Shown: piece after piece, positions 18,628-26,169 of the stretch
How positions within the stretch are numbered: position 1 is the first letter of the stretch
Layout: every line of letters starts with the position of its first letter
Assembly (NCBI RefSeq): GCF_001684975.1
Contig: NZ_MAYH01000050.1
Span: 1 to 64,000 of the forward strand
Direction of reading: 5' to 3'
DNA from: Chryseobacterium artocarpi
GTDB taxonomy: Bacteria; Bacteroidota; Bacteroidia; Flavobacteriales; Weeksellaceae
DNA: 64,000 bases
Made by a program: the position numbers and the translations under genes
The notes under the pieces: generated by a model
What the model was told of the DNA's origin: nothing
The model's database searches: none
What the model saw: only the letters and a program-made list of their open reading frames with translations

Positions 18628-19398
18628 TTAATAAAGTTGGTTTATAGAATCTACGTCAAGATACTCTGACTTTTGAATAGTTGTTTCGTTGAAAGCCTTA
18701 TCAAGGTCTTCATCAAGGAATTCATCTCCTTTCACAACAGCATCCACGTAGTTCATACTTTCAATAACAAAACTTTTGATTGTTGGGTTATCTAACGCTT
18801 TTAATCCTGAAATATTATCAAACTTCAGTTTTTCATCAATCTTTTTGTCAAGATCAGCGTCTTTCTCATTGTAAAGGGAAAGAACAATTTTAGCGTCTTT
18901 AAAGTAAGTATCTGATTCGTAATAAGTTTTAAGATAAATTGGAACAAAAGAAGACATCCATCCATTAAGGTGGATCACATCAGGTACCCAATTTAATTTC
19001 TTGATGGTTTCAATTACTCCTCTGGCAAAGAAAATAGCTCTTTCGTCGTTATCATCGAAAGGGGTTCCTTCATCGTCGAAATAATATTGCTTTCTTTTGA
19101 AGTATTCTTCATTGTCAATAAAGTAAACCTGAAGTCTTTCCCCCGGAAGAGACGCTACTTTAATGATTAGAGGCTGATCCAGGTCATTGATAATAATATT
19201 CATCCCTGAAAGACGGATCACCTCATGAAGCTGGAATTTTCTCTCACTTATTTGTCCAAATCTTGGCATAAAAACTCTTACATCATTGCCTTCATTGTGC
19301 ATCTTAAGTGCCATTTTGTTTACCACTGCAGCCATATTTGTGTCTTCTTGGTATGGATACATCTCTGTAGTAATGTACAGTATTTTTTGATTCGGCAT
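18628..19398 (-). CDS. Glycogen/starch-synthase-like protein, N-terminal (GT5) domain only
   Basis: The 256-residue product matches only the N-terminal Rossmann domain of bacterial glycogen synthase: I-L-Y-I-T-T-E-M-Y-P-Y at the start, F-M-P-R-F-G near residue 45, the Y-F-I-D-N-E-E-Y-F block and D-V-I-H-L-N-G-W-M-S-S. The ADP-glucose-binding C-terminal GT-B domain is absent, and the frame ends cleanly without remnant. True GlgA proteins are about 480 residues. I chose ATG 19398 over an upstream frame start at 19440, because a -7 promoter box (19438-19445) overlaps that upstream start. It is divergent from panC and first in an operon with DUF4270 and glmS. Synthase activity is doubtful; a binding or regulatory role is possible. 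Confidence 0.82.
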   Translation of the reverse strand: MPNQKILYITTEMYPYQEDTNMAAVVNKMALKMHNEGNDVRVFMPRFGQISERKFQLHEVIRLSGMNIIINDLDQPLIIKVASLPGERLQVYFIDNEEYFKRKQYYFDDEGTPFDDNDERAIFFARGVIETIKKLNWVPDVIHLNGWMSSFVPIYLKTYYESDTYFKDAKIVLSLYNEKDADLDKKIDEKLKFDNISGLKALDNPTIKSFVIESMNYVDAVVKGDEFLDEDLDKAFNETTIQKSEYLDVDSINQLY

Positions 19399-19437
19399 AA
19401 ACTTTCTATCTAATTTTTGTAAAAATGCTTTAATGTG

Positions 19438-19445
19438 CAAAATTA
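19438..19445 (-). promoter_or_regulatory. -7 box (TAATTTTG) of the glgA-like/DUF4270/glmS operon
   Basis: Minus strand TAATTTTG matches TAnnTTTG, placing the start of transcription near 19432, about 34 bases before the chosen ATG. No -33 TTG at ideal spacing was seen. Confidence 0.45.
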
Positions 19446-19541
19446 CAAAAAAACATCCAACATTATTTTAATTAACATTTTTTTACGAAATTTCCCATTT
19501 GCAAAGTATTAAAAACACATATAATTATGTGATATTTTTAG

Positions 19542-19549
19542 TATTTTTG
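19542..19549 (+). promoter_or_regulatory. -7 box (TATTTTTG) of panC
   Basis: TATTTTTG matches TAnnTTTG and lies 20 bases before the panC ATG, implying a short leader. The -33 element is not clear. Confidence 0.45.
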
Positions 19550-19569
19550 AATAAGTATTAAAATAAACT

Positions 19570-20418
19570 ATGGAAGTTATAAAAAATAGGAAAGTCCTTC
19601 AGGATTTCATTGAAAGACAGAAGGAAATGGGAAAAAGAATTGGCTTTGCCCCTACCATGGGAGCATTGCACAAAGGTCACCTTTCTCTATATGAAGAGGC
19701 AAAAAAGGAAAATGACCTTGTTATTTCTTCAATTTTTGTAAATCCTACCCAATTTAACAATCCTGAGGATCTTGAAAAGTATCCAAGAGACATTAACAGG
19801 GATATTTTGATTCTGGAAAACTCTGGGCTTGTAGATGCTGTTTATATCCCCGAAGTTGCAGATATTTACCCTGAAAAAGCAGAAAGCCAGCATTATGATT
19901 TTGATGGATTAGAAAATGAAATGGAAGGAAAATCCAGACCAGGACATTTTGATGGCGTAGGAACTGTTGTAGAAGAGCTTTTCAGACAAGTACAGCCAGA
20001 CAATGCTTATTTTGGGGAAAAAGATTTTCAACAGCTTGCGATTATCAGAAAAATGGTTGATAAAAAACATCTTCCTGTTAGAATAAAAGGAGTTTCTATT
20101 TACAGAGCAGAAAACGGATTAGCTTTAAGCTCAAGAAACCAAAGACTTCATGAAGACAGAAGAGATGCTTCAAAAATCATTTACGAAACTCTAAAAAAAG
20201 TAAATGATTGGTTCAAAACAGTCAGTATCCCTGAGATTAAGGAAAGAGTTGCTGATATTTTCGATGATCAAAAAGGAATGCAGCTTGAATATTTCCTTAT
20301 TGCAGACGAAAACACATTACAGGAGACCGATTTCTTTTATAAAGACAGAAATTTCAGAGCCTTCATAGTAGTGGTAGTGGATGGAGTAAGATTAATTGAT
20401 AACATGCATTTAGATTAA
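19570..20418 (+). CDS. panC: Pantothenate synthetase (pantoate--beta-alanine ligase)
   Basis: Joins pantoate and beta-alanine with ATP to make pantothenate, the precursor of coenzyme A. The 282-residue cytoplasmic enzyme has the family landmarks in order: F-A-P-T-M-G-A-L-H-K-G-H (ATP-binding HIGH-like motif), S-I-F-V-N-P-T-Q-F-N, Y-P-R-D, G-H-F-D-G-V-G-T-V-V, Y-F-G-E-K-D-F-Q-Q and L-A-L-S-S-R-N. Length is normal. It stands alone, divergent from the glycogen-synthase-like gene, and ends at a clear terminator. Confidence 0.97.
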   Translation: MEVIKNRKVLQDFIERQKEMGKRIGFAPTMGALHKGHLSLYEEAKKENDLVISSIFVNPTQFNNPEDLEKYPRDINRDILILENSGLVDAVYIPEVADIYPEKAESQHYDFDGLENEMEGKSRPGHFDGVGTVVEELFRQVQPDNAYFGEKDFQQLAIIRKMVDKKHLPVRIKGVSIYRAENGLALSSRNQRLHEDRRDASKIIYETLKKVNDWFKTVSIPEIKERVADIFDDQKGMQLEYFLIADENTLQETDFFYKDRNFRAFIVVVVDGVRLIDNMHLD

Positions 20419-20446
20419 TAATAAATATCTCAATAAAAAACATATT

Positions 20447-20473
20447 CCCGGTCATTTTATGATCGGGATTTTT
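20447..20473 (+). terminator. Terminator of panC
   Basis: Stem CCCGGTCA/TGATCGGG (one G-U type mismatch) followed by A and a T run to 20473, 29 bases after the panC stop. Confidence 0.8.
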
Positions 20474-20546
20474 ATTCCAATTACCTCCCAAACATATTAC
20501 TTTTCCCAGATATCATATAAATATAAAAGGCAATAGTAGTACAACA

Positions 20547-20690
20547 ATGAAAATTAAAACAACATTAGAAGGAACAAATCTCTGCTCTTTATTGTTAAGG
20601 ATTATACAGGAAATGAGTAGGTGTAACATTAGAAAAGTGATAGGTCTTAAATTAAACGAATACAGTTCACATGTTTTAGCTTATAGTTAA
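20547..20690 (+). CDS. Possible 47-residue small ORF
   Basis: ATG 20547 to TAA 20690 encodes 47 residues with two cysteines and several basic residues (ends H-V-L-A-Y-S). No signal peptide, leader motif or family is recognised. It is the only feature in the roughly 300-base gap between the panC terminator and the tRNA genes. Codon use does not settle whether it is translated. Confidence 0.2.
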   Translation: MKIKTTLEGTNLCSLLLRIIQEMSRCNIRKVIGLKLNEYSSHVLAYS

Positions 20691-20692
20691 TA

Positions 20693-20726
20693 CAAAAATC
20701 AAAGGCCTCCTGAGGGAGACCTTTGA
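20693..20726 (-). terminator. Terminator of the tRNA operon
   Basis: On the minus strand the stem AAAGGTCTCCC/GGAGGCCTTT (one mismatch) is followed by GATTTTTG, a U-rich tail. It lies 55 bases after the last tRNA, on the side where the tRNA transcript must end. Confidence 0.65.
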
Positions 20727-20780
20727 AACACCAAATCACAAAATATTAATATGAAAAAAATTTACTTTTCAGTAAACTTG

Positions 20781-20853
20781 TGACCCGGCTGGGATTCGAA
20801 CCCAGGACCCATACATTAAAAGTGTATTGCTCTACCAGCTGAGCTACCGAGTC
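20781..20853 (-). tRNA. tRNA-Lys (anticodon TTT), copy 2
   Basis: A 73-base cloverleaf: acceptor GACTCGG/CCGGGTC with one T-G pair, anticodon loop CTTTTAA giving UUU, T arm containing GGTTCGAATCC, and discriminator A. The 3' CCA is not encoded. The sequence is identical to the copy at 21026-21098. It is the last gene of a Lys-Leu-Lys transcript. Confidence 0.95.
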
Positions 20854-20907
20854 GGCCACAATTAAAAATAATAAAATATTTTCAATTATTAAAAATTTTC
20901 TTTGCAG

Positions 20908-20990
20908 TGCCTGCGACTGGACTCGAACCAGCACATCCTTAGGAAACCACCCCCTCAAGATGGCGTGTCTACCAATTTCACCACGCAGGC
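20908..20990 (-). tRNA. tRNA-Leu (anticodon GAG)
   Basis: An 83-base class II tRNA with a long variable arm. The acceptor stem GCCTGCG/CGCAGGC is perfect, the D arm includes TGGTAGACACG, the anticodon stem CCATC/GGTGG encloses the loop TTGAGGG giving GAG, and the T arm has GGTTCGAGTCC. Discriminator is A and CCA is not encoded. It lies between two identical tRNA-Lys genes. Confidence 0.94.
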
Positions 20991-21025
20991 AATAAAATCA
21001 CAAAAAACTGTAATGATATTGCTAG

Positions 21026-21098
21026 TGACCCGGCTGGGATTCGAACCCAGGACCCATACATTAAAAGTGTATTGCTCTACCAGCTGAGCTACCGAGTC
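21026..21098 (-). tRNA. tRNA-Lys (anticodon TTT), copy 1
   Basis: Identical in all 73 bases to the gene at 20781-20853, with the UUU anticodon. It is the first gene of the tRNA operon and lies about 50 bases downstream of a canonical promoter. Confidence 0.95.
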
Positions 21099-21152
21099 GG
21101 CCACTTTAATAACAAGTTTTCATTTAAGTAATGTCCCTTGTTTTAAGTGGTG

Positions 21153-21181
21153 CAAAGATATAACTTTTTTCTTTATCTCAA
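21153..21181 (-). promoter_or_regulatory. Promoter of the tRNA operon (TTG-N18-TATCTTTG)
   Basis: On the minus strand TTG (21179-21181) is followed after 18 bases by TATCTTTG (21153-21160), an exact fit to the flavobacterial vegetative consensus. Transcription would begin near 21147, about 48 bases before the first tRNA-Lys. Confidence 0.75.
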
Positions 21182-21213
21182 AACTTTTTCGCAAATTTGT
21201 TTAAAAAAAATTC

Positions 21214-21729
21214 ATGATAATTTCACTAATTGGATACATGGGTAGTGGCAAATCTCACATTTCCAAAATATTAAGCGAAAAAATAGATTTTAAATTAATA
21301 GACCTCGATAAAGAGATTTCAAGAAGAAATAAATTAACCATTCCTGAAATCTTCGAAAAAAAGGGAGAAATTTATTTTAGAAAACTGGAAAGAGAAGCAT
21401 TAGAAGAAATTCTTGCGTCTGAAGAAAATTTAGTTTTGAGTTTGGGTGGTGGTACTCCGGTTTATTATAACAATATGGAGATTATCAACCATAATTCAAA
21501 AAGTGTTTTTTTAAGAACCTCTGTTGGAACTTTAGTAGAAAGGCTTTCAAAACAGAAAGAAAAAAGACCTTTGATTGCTAATATTTCCAATGAAGATCTT
21601 CCTGAATTTATTGCAAAACATTTATTTGAAAGAAATCAGTTTTACAGTAAATCTCAATTCAGTGTAGGTACCGATGCCAGAGAACCTGAGGACATTGTCA
21701 ACGAAATAATAGAAAAGCTCTATCTCTAG
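21214..21729 (+). CDS. aroK: Shikimate kinase
   Basis: Phosphorylates shikimate in the aromatic amino acid pathway. The 171-residue protein has the Walker A loop G-Y-M-G-S-G-K-S at residues 7-14, the D-L-D-K-E-I substrate motif near residue 32, a conserved Y-F-R-K-L-E segment and the L-S-L-G-G-G-T-P motif near residue 77. The lid region K-E-K-R-P-L-I follows at about 112. Length is normal. It is transcribed divergently from the tRNA operon and convergently with the S4-domain gene, and its 3' end overlaps a bidirectional terminator. Confidence 0.96.
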   Translation: MIISLIGYMGSGKSHISKILSEKIDFKLIDLDKEISRRNKLTIPEIFEKKGEIYFRKLEREALEEILASEENLVLSLGGGTPVYYNNMEIINHNSKSVFLRTSVGTLVERLSKQKEKRPLIANISNEDLPEFIAKHLFERNQFYSKSQFSVGTDAREPEDIVNEIIEKLYL

Positions 21730-21738
21730 AGCTTTTTT
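21713..21738. terminator. Bidirectional terminator overlapping aroK 3' end
   Basis: Stem AAAAGCTCT/AGAGCTTTT (21713-21721 and 21728-21736) with a 6-base loop. It includes the aroK stop codon and ends in a T run, with A runs on the other side. It fits termination of both convergent genes. Confidence 0.8.
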
Positions 21739-21742
21739 ATTT

Positions 21743-22180
21743 TTAATCTTCACTTTCGGATTCATCACCTGTTTCTCCGAAGAAATCATCCCAATCTGTA
21801 AAATCAGCATCAATATCATTGCCTACATAGTCGTCCATATCTCTTCTGTCTTTTTTGGTAGGTCTTCCTTCCCCTTTATTTCTATAATAGTCTTGTGACA
21901 TTTTACGAAGCTTCAGCAACTCATATTGCTCTTTATCGGTCACATCTTGTATATGAAGCGAGACTAATTTTGCTCCAATTCTACTTTTAGGAATCTGAAT
22001 TACTTTTATTTTATAATCAATTTGATTTTTACGAATTTTAATAATATCTCCTTCTTTTACCTCTTTAGACGACTTTACGGCAGATGTTCCAATAGAAACT
22101 CTGTTCTTTTTAATCTCTTCTGCTGCAATACTTCTTGTCTTATAAAAACGAATGCTCCACAAAAATTTATCTATTCTCAT
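21743..22180 (-). CDS. S4-domain RNA-binding protein (Hsp15/HslR-like)
   Basis: A 145-residue protein with an N-terminal S4 RNA-binding domain: M-R-I-D-K-F-L-W-S-I-R-F-Y-K-T-R at the start and R-V-S-I-G-T-S-A-V-K-S-S plus V-K-E-G-D-I-I-K-I in the beta hairpin. Hsp15 family members bind stalled 50S subunits carrying peptidyl-tRNA. The C-terminus has K-G-E-G-R-P-T-K-K-D-R-R as in Hsp15, followed by an acidic tail of about 30 residues rich in Asp and Glu. It is divergent from the FKBP-like lipoprotein gene and convergent with aroK. Confidence 0.88.
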   Translation of the reverse strand: MRIDKFLWSIRFYKTRSIAAEEIKKNRVSIGTSAVKSSKEVKEGDIIKIRKNQIDYKIKVIQIPKSRIGAKLVSLHIQDVTDKEQYELLKLRKMSQDYYRNKGEGRPTKKDRRDMDDYVGNDIDADFTDWDDFFGETGDESESED

Positions 22181-22189
22181 AATTTTTTA

Positions 22190-22197
22190 TACTTTTG
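22190..22197 (+). promoter_or_regulatory. -7 box (TACTTTTG) of the FKBP-like lipoprotein gene
   Basis: TACTTTTG matches TAnnTTTG, 39 bases before the ATG at 22236. No -33 TTG at standard spacing was seen. Confidence 0.4.
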
Positions 22198-22235
22198 CCG
22201 TTATATTATTTGTAAAGTAATTAAAGTTTTTTGAA

Positions 22236-22970
22236 ATGAAAAAAATATTTTTATATATCCTTGCGGGATCTTTGTGTTTTTCTGCATGTAAGAAAGATGA
22301 TGAAGTAGAAACTTATAAAGAACCTGAAGACATCAATGTACAGAATAACTATGATGAGCAGGCTATTACGAAGTTTATGGATGAAAATTATCTTGATGTA
22401 CAAGGAAATATAAAAGCTTTCAGTGCTACGGATTCTACTGATGATCATCAGAAAAAATTATCTGAAATGCCTTTCACGAAACTTCCTTCCGGAACAGTTT
22501 ATATTATCAGAGAAGGTGCGCAGCCATCTCCGGGTAAAGAAATTAAAGAAACAAACGTTATTAAAATAATGGGTAGAGCTTACTCTTATTTAGCGACTGA
22601 AACTAATGGAAGCGGAGTATTTAATTCTAAAGCAGCCTTCTTAAATACTATCGATGGAAGTGTGGTTCCTTTGGTAGACCCAATGTATTATTATGTGAAA
22701 GAACAGTCAATGAAAGATGCAAATCAAGTAAATAACAGAGGTTATTTTGAAATTGCAGGATTCAAAGAGGCAATACAGAAATTCAAAGCATATGATGATC
22801 TTGCAAGTGAAGCACCATACAATTTGCAAGGGGTAATCATTGTACCTTCAAAAGCAGCTTTTGCAAGAAATCCTCACTATCCTTATTTAAATATGTCTTA
22901 CAGAAACAGATCGTTTGTATTCAATCTACAGGTTTACAATAGCAGAGAGAGACTTGACAGTGAAAAATAA
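22236..22970 (+). CDS. FKBP-like peptidyl-prolyl isomerase lipoprotein
   Basis: A 244-residue lipoprotein with signal ending C-F-S-A-C at about residue 19. The C-terminal half resembles FKBP domains: G-F-K-E-A-I-Q-K-F near residue 175 and G-V-I-I-V-P-S-K-A-A-F-A near residue 205, the place where FKBPs have the I-P-x-x-L-A-Y-G loop. The G after the last motif is replaced (R-N-P-H-Y), so catalytic ability is uncertain. It is expected to act in the periplasm as an isomerase or chaperone. It is a single gene with its own terminator. Confidence 0.72.
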   Translation: MKKIFLYILAGSLCFSACKKDDEVETYKEPEDINVQNNYDEQAITKFMDENYLDVQGNIKAFSATDSTDDHQKKLSEMPFTKLPSGTVYIIREGAQPSPGKEIKETNVIKIMGRAYSYLATETNGSGVFNSKAAFLNTIDGSVVPLVDPMYYYVKEQSMKDANQVNNRGYFEIAGFKEAIQKFKAYDDLASEAPYNLQGVIIVPSKAAFARNPHYPYLNMSYRNRSFVFNLQVYNSRERLDSEK

Positions 22971-22977
22971 ATTATAG

Positions 22978-23002
22978 ACCGCCTAAACAGGCGGTTTTTT
23001 TT
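22978..23002 (+). terminator. Terminator of the FKBP-like gene
   Basis: Perfect 7-bp stem ACCGCCT/AGGCGGT with loop AAAC, followed by a run of T, 8 bases after the stop codon. Confidence 0.88.
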
Positions 23003-23116
23003 GTTCTCTAGCTTAAGTAAATAAAGCTTATTATTTATGATAGAATAGATAATATTCAGAGTTTACCTCCACCCTATTATCTTTTTCATTGATTAAATAC
23101 TAATGAAAATAAAAAA

Positions 23117-23149
23117 ACAGAGTAGAATATTTCTGCTCTGTTTTTTTTA
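23117..23149. terminator. Terminator of the FMN glutamate-synthase-like gene
   Basis: Stem ACAGAGTAGAA/TTCTGCTCTGT (one mismatch) with a TAT loop, flanked by an A run on the left and a T run on the right. It is 43 bases past the stop of the minus-strand gene and could work in both directions. Confidence 0.82.
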
Positions 23150-23184
23150 TTGAAGCTGTCGTTTTTAAAACGATCTACATATTA

Positions 23185-24702
23185 TTAAGATCTTGCTTTT
23201 TGTTTTACATTTCCTAAAATATCAGGGAAGTAAAGATCTGCAAGGTGATCAAATTCGTCTCCTCTCATAAACATTGTTGCATCTACTTCTTCATAAGAAC
23301 TTCTTCCTGCTGCTGCGATCAATTCATTACAAGTGTGAAGTGTATTTTTATGGAAGTGATATACTCTTTCCGCCTTATCTGTCACATCCAGCCCTTTAAT
23401 AAGCATTTTATCCTGTGTAGCGACTCCGGTAGGACAATTGTTAGAATTACATCTTAAAGCCTGGATACATCCTAAAGAGAACATAAATCCTCTGGCATTA
23501 TTACACATATCAGCTCCCATTGCAACAGCTCTTAAAATATCTAAGCTTGTAAGCACTTTACCACTCGCAATAACTCTTAATTTATTTCTAAGATTATAAT
23601 TATTCAATGTTCTGTTAACAAAAATCAAAGCAGGCTCTAAAGGCATCCCTACTCCATCAGAAAATTCCGGTGGTGCGGCTCCTGTTCCTCCTTCTGCGCC
23701 ATCTATCGTAATAAAGTCAGGATAAATTTTCAAAACGTTCATTTGTACACAGATATCTTCAAATTCCTTGGTATCTCCAATACAAAGCTTAAATCCGACT
23801 GGCTTACCTCCTGAAAGCTCTCTTAATTCCTGCACAAACCTCAACAGTCCTGCTGCATCAGAGAAGGCAGTATGTGATGGTGGTGAAATAACGGTCATTC
23901 CTGGAGTTACGTGACGAATCGCTGCAATTTCCGGAGTATTTTTCACTCCCGGAAGCACTCCTCCGTGTCCTGGCTTTGCTCCCTGTGATAGTTTGATCTC
24001 AATCATCTTCACATTAGGTAAAGTAGAATATTTAGTAAATAATTCTGGGTTAAATTTCCCTTCATCATCACGACACCCAAAGTATCCTGTTCCGATCTGC
24101 CAGCATAAATCTCCTCCTTCCATATGGTAAGATGAAATTCCTCCTTCTCCTGTATTATGGAAAAAATTACCTTTTTTAGCACCTCTGTTCAATGAAATCT
24201 GAGCTCTGTCACTCAATGCTCCGAAACTCATTGCTGAAATATTGAATAAAGAAGCGTGATAAGGCTGAGTACATTGTTCTCCTCCTACCCAAACCCGAGG
24301 AAGTTCTTCTGAGGGCGACTTTGCATAAATGGAATGCTTGATCCCTTCATATTTTCTGTGATTTACTTCCAGCTGTGTACCGAAAGCTACAGTATCACTA
24401 ATATTTTTAGCTCTTCTGTATACTGCAGAACGCTGATTTCTTGGGAATGGCTTCCCATCGGTCTCCCTTTCAATGAAATACTGCTGCATTTCGGGTGAAA
24501 TACTTTCGAAAAAGTACCTGAAGTATCCCAATACCGGAAAGTTCCTCAGAATAGCGTGTTTCGATTGGTAAGCATTGTAAACACCCAATGCATAAATGGC
24601 GGATAACAGCGTAGGTATCCAATAATGCGCTCTGATTAATAGTGCTACAATCCACGTAGCAGCTACTAATACAATTCCCCAAGATAAAAACTTATCTCTC
24701 AT
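23185..24702 (-). CDS. FMN-binding glutamate-synthase-family protein
   Basis: A 505-residue protein with two N-terminal hydrophobic segments (about residues 8-25 and 30-45) and a glutamate-synthase central/FMN domain. Landmarks are S-M-S-F-G-A-L-S, G-E-G-G-I-S, G-Q-G-A-K-P-G-H-G-G-V-L-P (here S-Q-G), S-P-P-S-H, D-G-A-E-G-G-T-G-A-A-P and the Fe-S region C-N-S-N-N-C-P-T-G-V-A. Stand-alone, membrane-tethered members lack the glutaminase domain, so they are not complete GOGAT. Their substrate is not well defined. It lies 54 bases downstream of mtaB. Confidence 0.87.
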   Translation of the reverse strand: MRDKFLSWGIVLVAATWIVALLIRAHYWIPTLLSAIYALGVYNAYQSKHAILRNFPVLGYFRYFFESISPEMQQYFIERETDGKPFPRNQRSAVYRRAKNISDTVAFGTQLEVNHRKYEGIKHSIYAKSPSEELPRVWVGGEQCTQPYHASLFNISAMSFGALSDRAQISLNRGAKKGNFFHNTGEGGISSYHMEGGDLCWQIGTGYFGCRDDEGKFNPELFTKYSTLPNVKMIEIKLSQGAKPGHGGVLPGVKNTPEIAAIRHVTPGMTVISPPSHTAFSDAAGLLRFVQELRELSGGKPVGFKLCIGDTKEFEDICVQMNVLKIYPDFITIDGAEGGTGAAPPEFSDGVGMPLEPALIFVNRTLNNYNLRNKLRVIASGKVLTSLDILRAVAMGADMCNNARGFMFSLGCIQALRCNSNNCPTGVATQDKMLIKGLDVTDKAERVYHFHKNTLHTCNELIAAAGRSSYEEVDATMFMRGDEFDHLADLYFPDILGNVKQKARS

Positions 24703-24756
24703 GAATGTAGTATTTAAAAGTTTAAAAATAAATTTAGTAGAAATTTTGCAAAGAGC

Positions 24757-26103
24757 CTATGCTTTTGCTAAAAAACTTTGGTAGGAAGATTGCACAGAAA
24801 CCGTGCCATCTGACAGGATTTTTTCTAAATTTAGAAATTCGATTTGATTTACGGATGCAGGATCAAAGTCTTTCTGGACTCTCACGTAGTTTTCTGTGAA
24901 GCCAAACATTTTCCCGTCTTTATTTTCATGCTCCCAAAGTACAGGAAGCGTATTTCCAAGTTGAGTCTGATAAAATGCCATCTTTTTCTTTTCGGAAAGA
25001 ATTCTAAGCATCTTATTCCGTTTTTTCCTTTCTGCTACCGGAACGACTCCTTCCATAGCAGCAGCTTCTGTATTTTCTCTTTCTGAATAAGTAAATACGT
25101 GAAGGTAAGTAATTGGAAGTTCATTAAGGAAATTATAGGTTTCCATAAATAACTCTTCTGTTTCTCCCGGGAATCCTACAATAACGTCAACACCAATTGC
25201 CGCATCAGGCATTACCTCGCGGATTTTGTTTACTCTGTCATTGTATAGTTTTGTCAGGTAACGACGCTTCATTTTTTTCAATAAATCATCGCTTCCTGAT
25301 TGCAACGGAATATGAAAGTGAGGAACAAAGCTTTTGCTTTTTGAAACAAGCTCAATGCTTTCGTCCTTCAAAAGATTAGGTTCAATGGAAGATATACGTA
25401 TTCTCTCGATTCCTTCTACTTTATCCAGTTCTGAAATAAGATCCAGGAAAGTATGTTCATGTCTTTTGTTTCCGAACTCTCCTTTTCCATAATCACCGAT
25501 ATTGACACCTGTAAGAACTATTTCTTTGATATCTTTTGCAGCAATTTCTGAGGCATTCTTAAGAACATTTTCGATAGTATCTGAACGCGAAATTCCTCTG
25601 GCTAAAGGAATAGTACAGTAAGTACATTTGTAATCACATCCATCCTGCACTTTCAGGAAGGCTCTTGTTCTGTCTCCAATGGAATAACTTCCGATAAAGA
25701 AATCGGTTTCTTCAATCTCACATGAATGAACAATTCCCTCGTTATCTGATTTTTCCAAATCATCAAGGTAGCTTAAGATATTGAATTTTTCTTTAGCTCC
25801 TAAAACAAGGTCAACTCCTTCAATCTGGGAAATTTCTTCAGGCTTCAGCTGTGCATAGCAGCCTACAATTACTACTAATCCATCAGGATTGGCTTTCATT
25901 GCTCTTTTTACGTGAAGCTTACACTCACGGTCTGCATTTTCAGTTACTGAACAAGTATTGATAACATATACATTCGCTTTTTCATCAAACCCTACCTTAT
26001 CATAACCTGCATCTGTTAATTGACGGGCAATAGTAGATGTTTCTGCAAAGTTTAATTTGCAGCCAAGTGTATGATACGCGGCAGTTCTTTGAAAAGCAGA
26101 CAT
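24757..26103 (-). CDS. mtaB: tRNA t6A37 C2-methylthiotransferase MtaB
   Basis: Radical-SAM enzyme that converts t6A to ms2t6A at position 37 of ANN-decoding tRNAs. The 448-residue protein has the UPF0004 N-terminal domain with cysteines in T-L-G-C-K-L-N, N-T-C-S-V-T and V-G-C-Y-A-Q for the auxiliary cluster. The radical-SAM motif C-D-Y-K-C-T-Y-C lies at about residue 155, followed by P-L-A-R-G. The I-P-L-Q-S-G-S and P-G-E-T motifs follow, then a C-terminal TRAM-like region. G-C-K-L-N and the motif set favour MtaB over MiaB and RimO. A -7 box sits upstream. Confidence 0.93.
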   Translation of the reverse strand: MSAFQRTAAYHTLGCKLNFAETSTIARQLTDAGYDKVGFDEKANVYVINTCSVTENADRECKLHVKRAMKANPDGLVVIVGCYAQLKPEEISQIEGVDLVLGAKEKFNILSYLDDLEKSDNEGIVHSCEIEETDFFIGSYSIGDRTRAFLKVQDGCDYKCTYCTIPLARGISRSDTIENVLKNASEIAAKDIKEIVLTGVNIGDYGKGEFGNKRHEHTFLDLISELDKVEGIERIRISSIEPNLLKDESIELVSKSKSFVPHFHIPLQSGSDDLLKKMKRRYLTKLYNDRVNKIREVMPDAAIGVDVIVGFPGETEELFMETYNFLNELPITYLHVFTYSERENTEAAAMEGVVPVAERKKRNKMLRILSEKKKMAFYQTQLGNTLPVLWEHENKDGKMFGFTENYVRVQKDFDPASVNQIEFLNLEKILSDGTVSVQSSYQSFLAKA

Positions 26104-26128
26104 GTGTTACTTCTGAATTTTATGGGTG

Positions 26129-26136
26129 CAAAGATA
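26129..26136 (-). promoter_or_regulatory. -7 box (TATCTTTG) of mtaB
   Basis: Minus strand TATCTTTGCACC, nearly the same as the tRNA-operon promoter core, 25 bases before the mtaB ATG. A -33 TTG at proper spacing is not evident. Confidence 0.45.
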
Positions 26137-26169
26137 GTAATTTTAATAAGAATGAAAGATTGATTCAGT

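Noticed and set aside
19399..19440. Longer N-terminus for the glycogen-synthase-like protein
   Set aside because: The extra codons overlap a TAATTTTG promoter box, and similarity to the family begins at the ATG at 19398.
20781..21098. Two 73-bp direct repeats as insertion-element ends or attachment sites
   Set aside because: They are complete functional tRNA-Lys genes with a shared promoter; nothing between them except tRNA-Leu.
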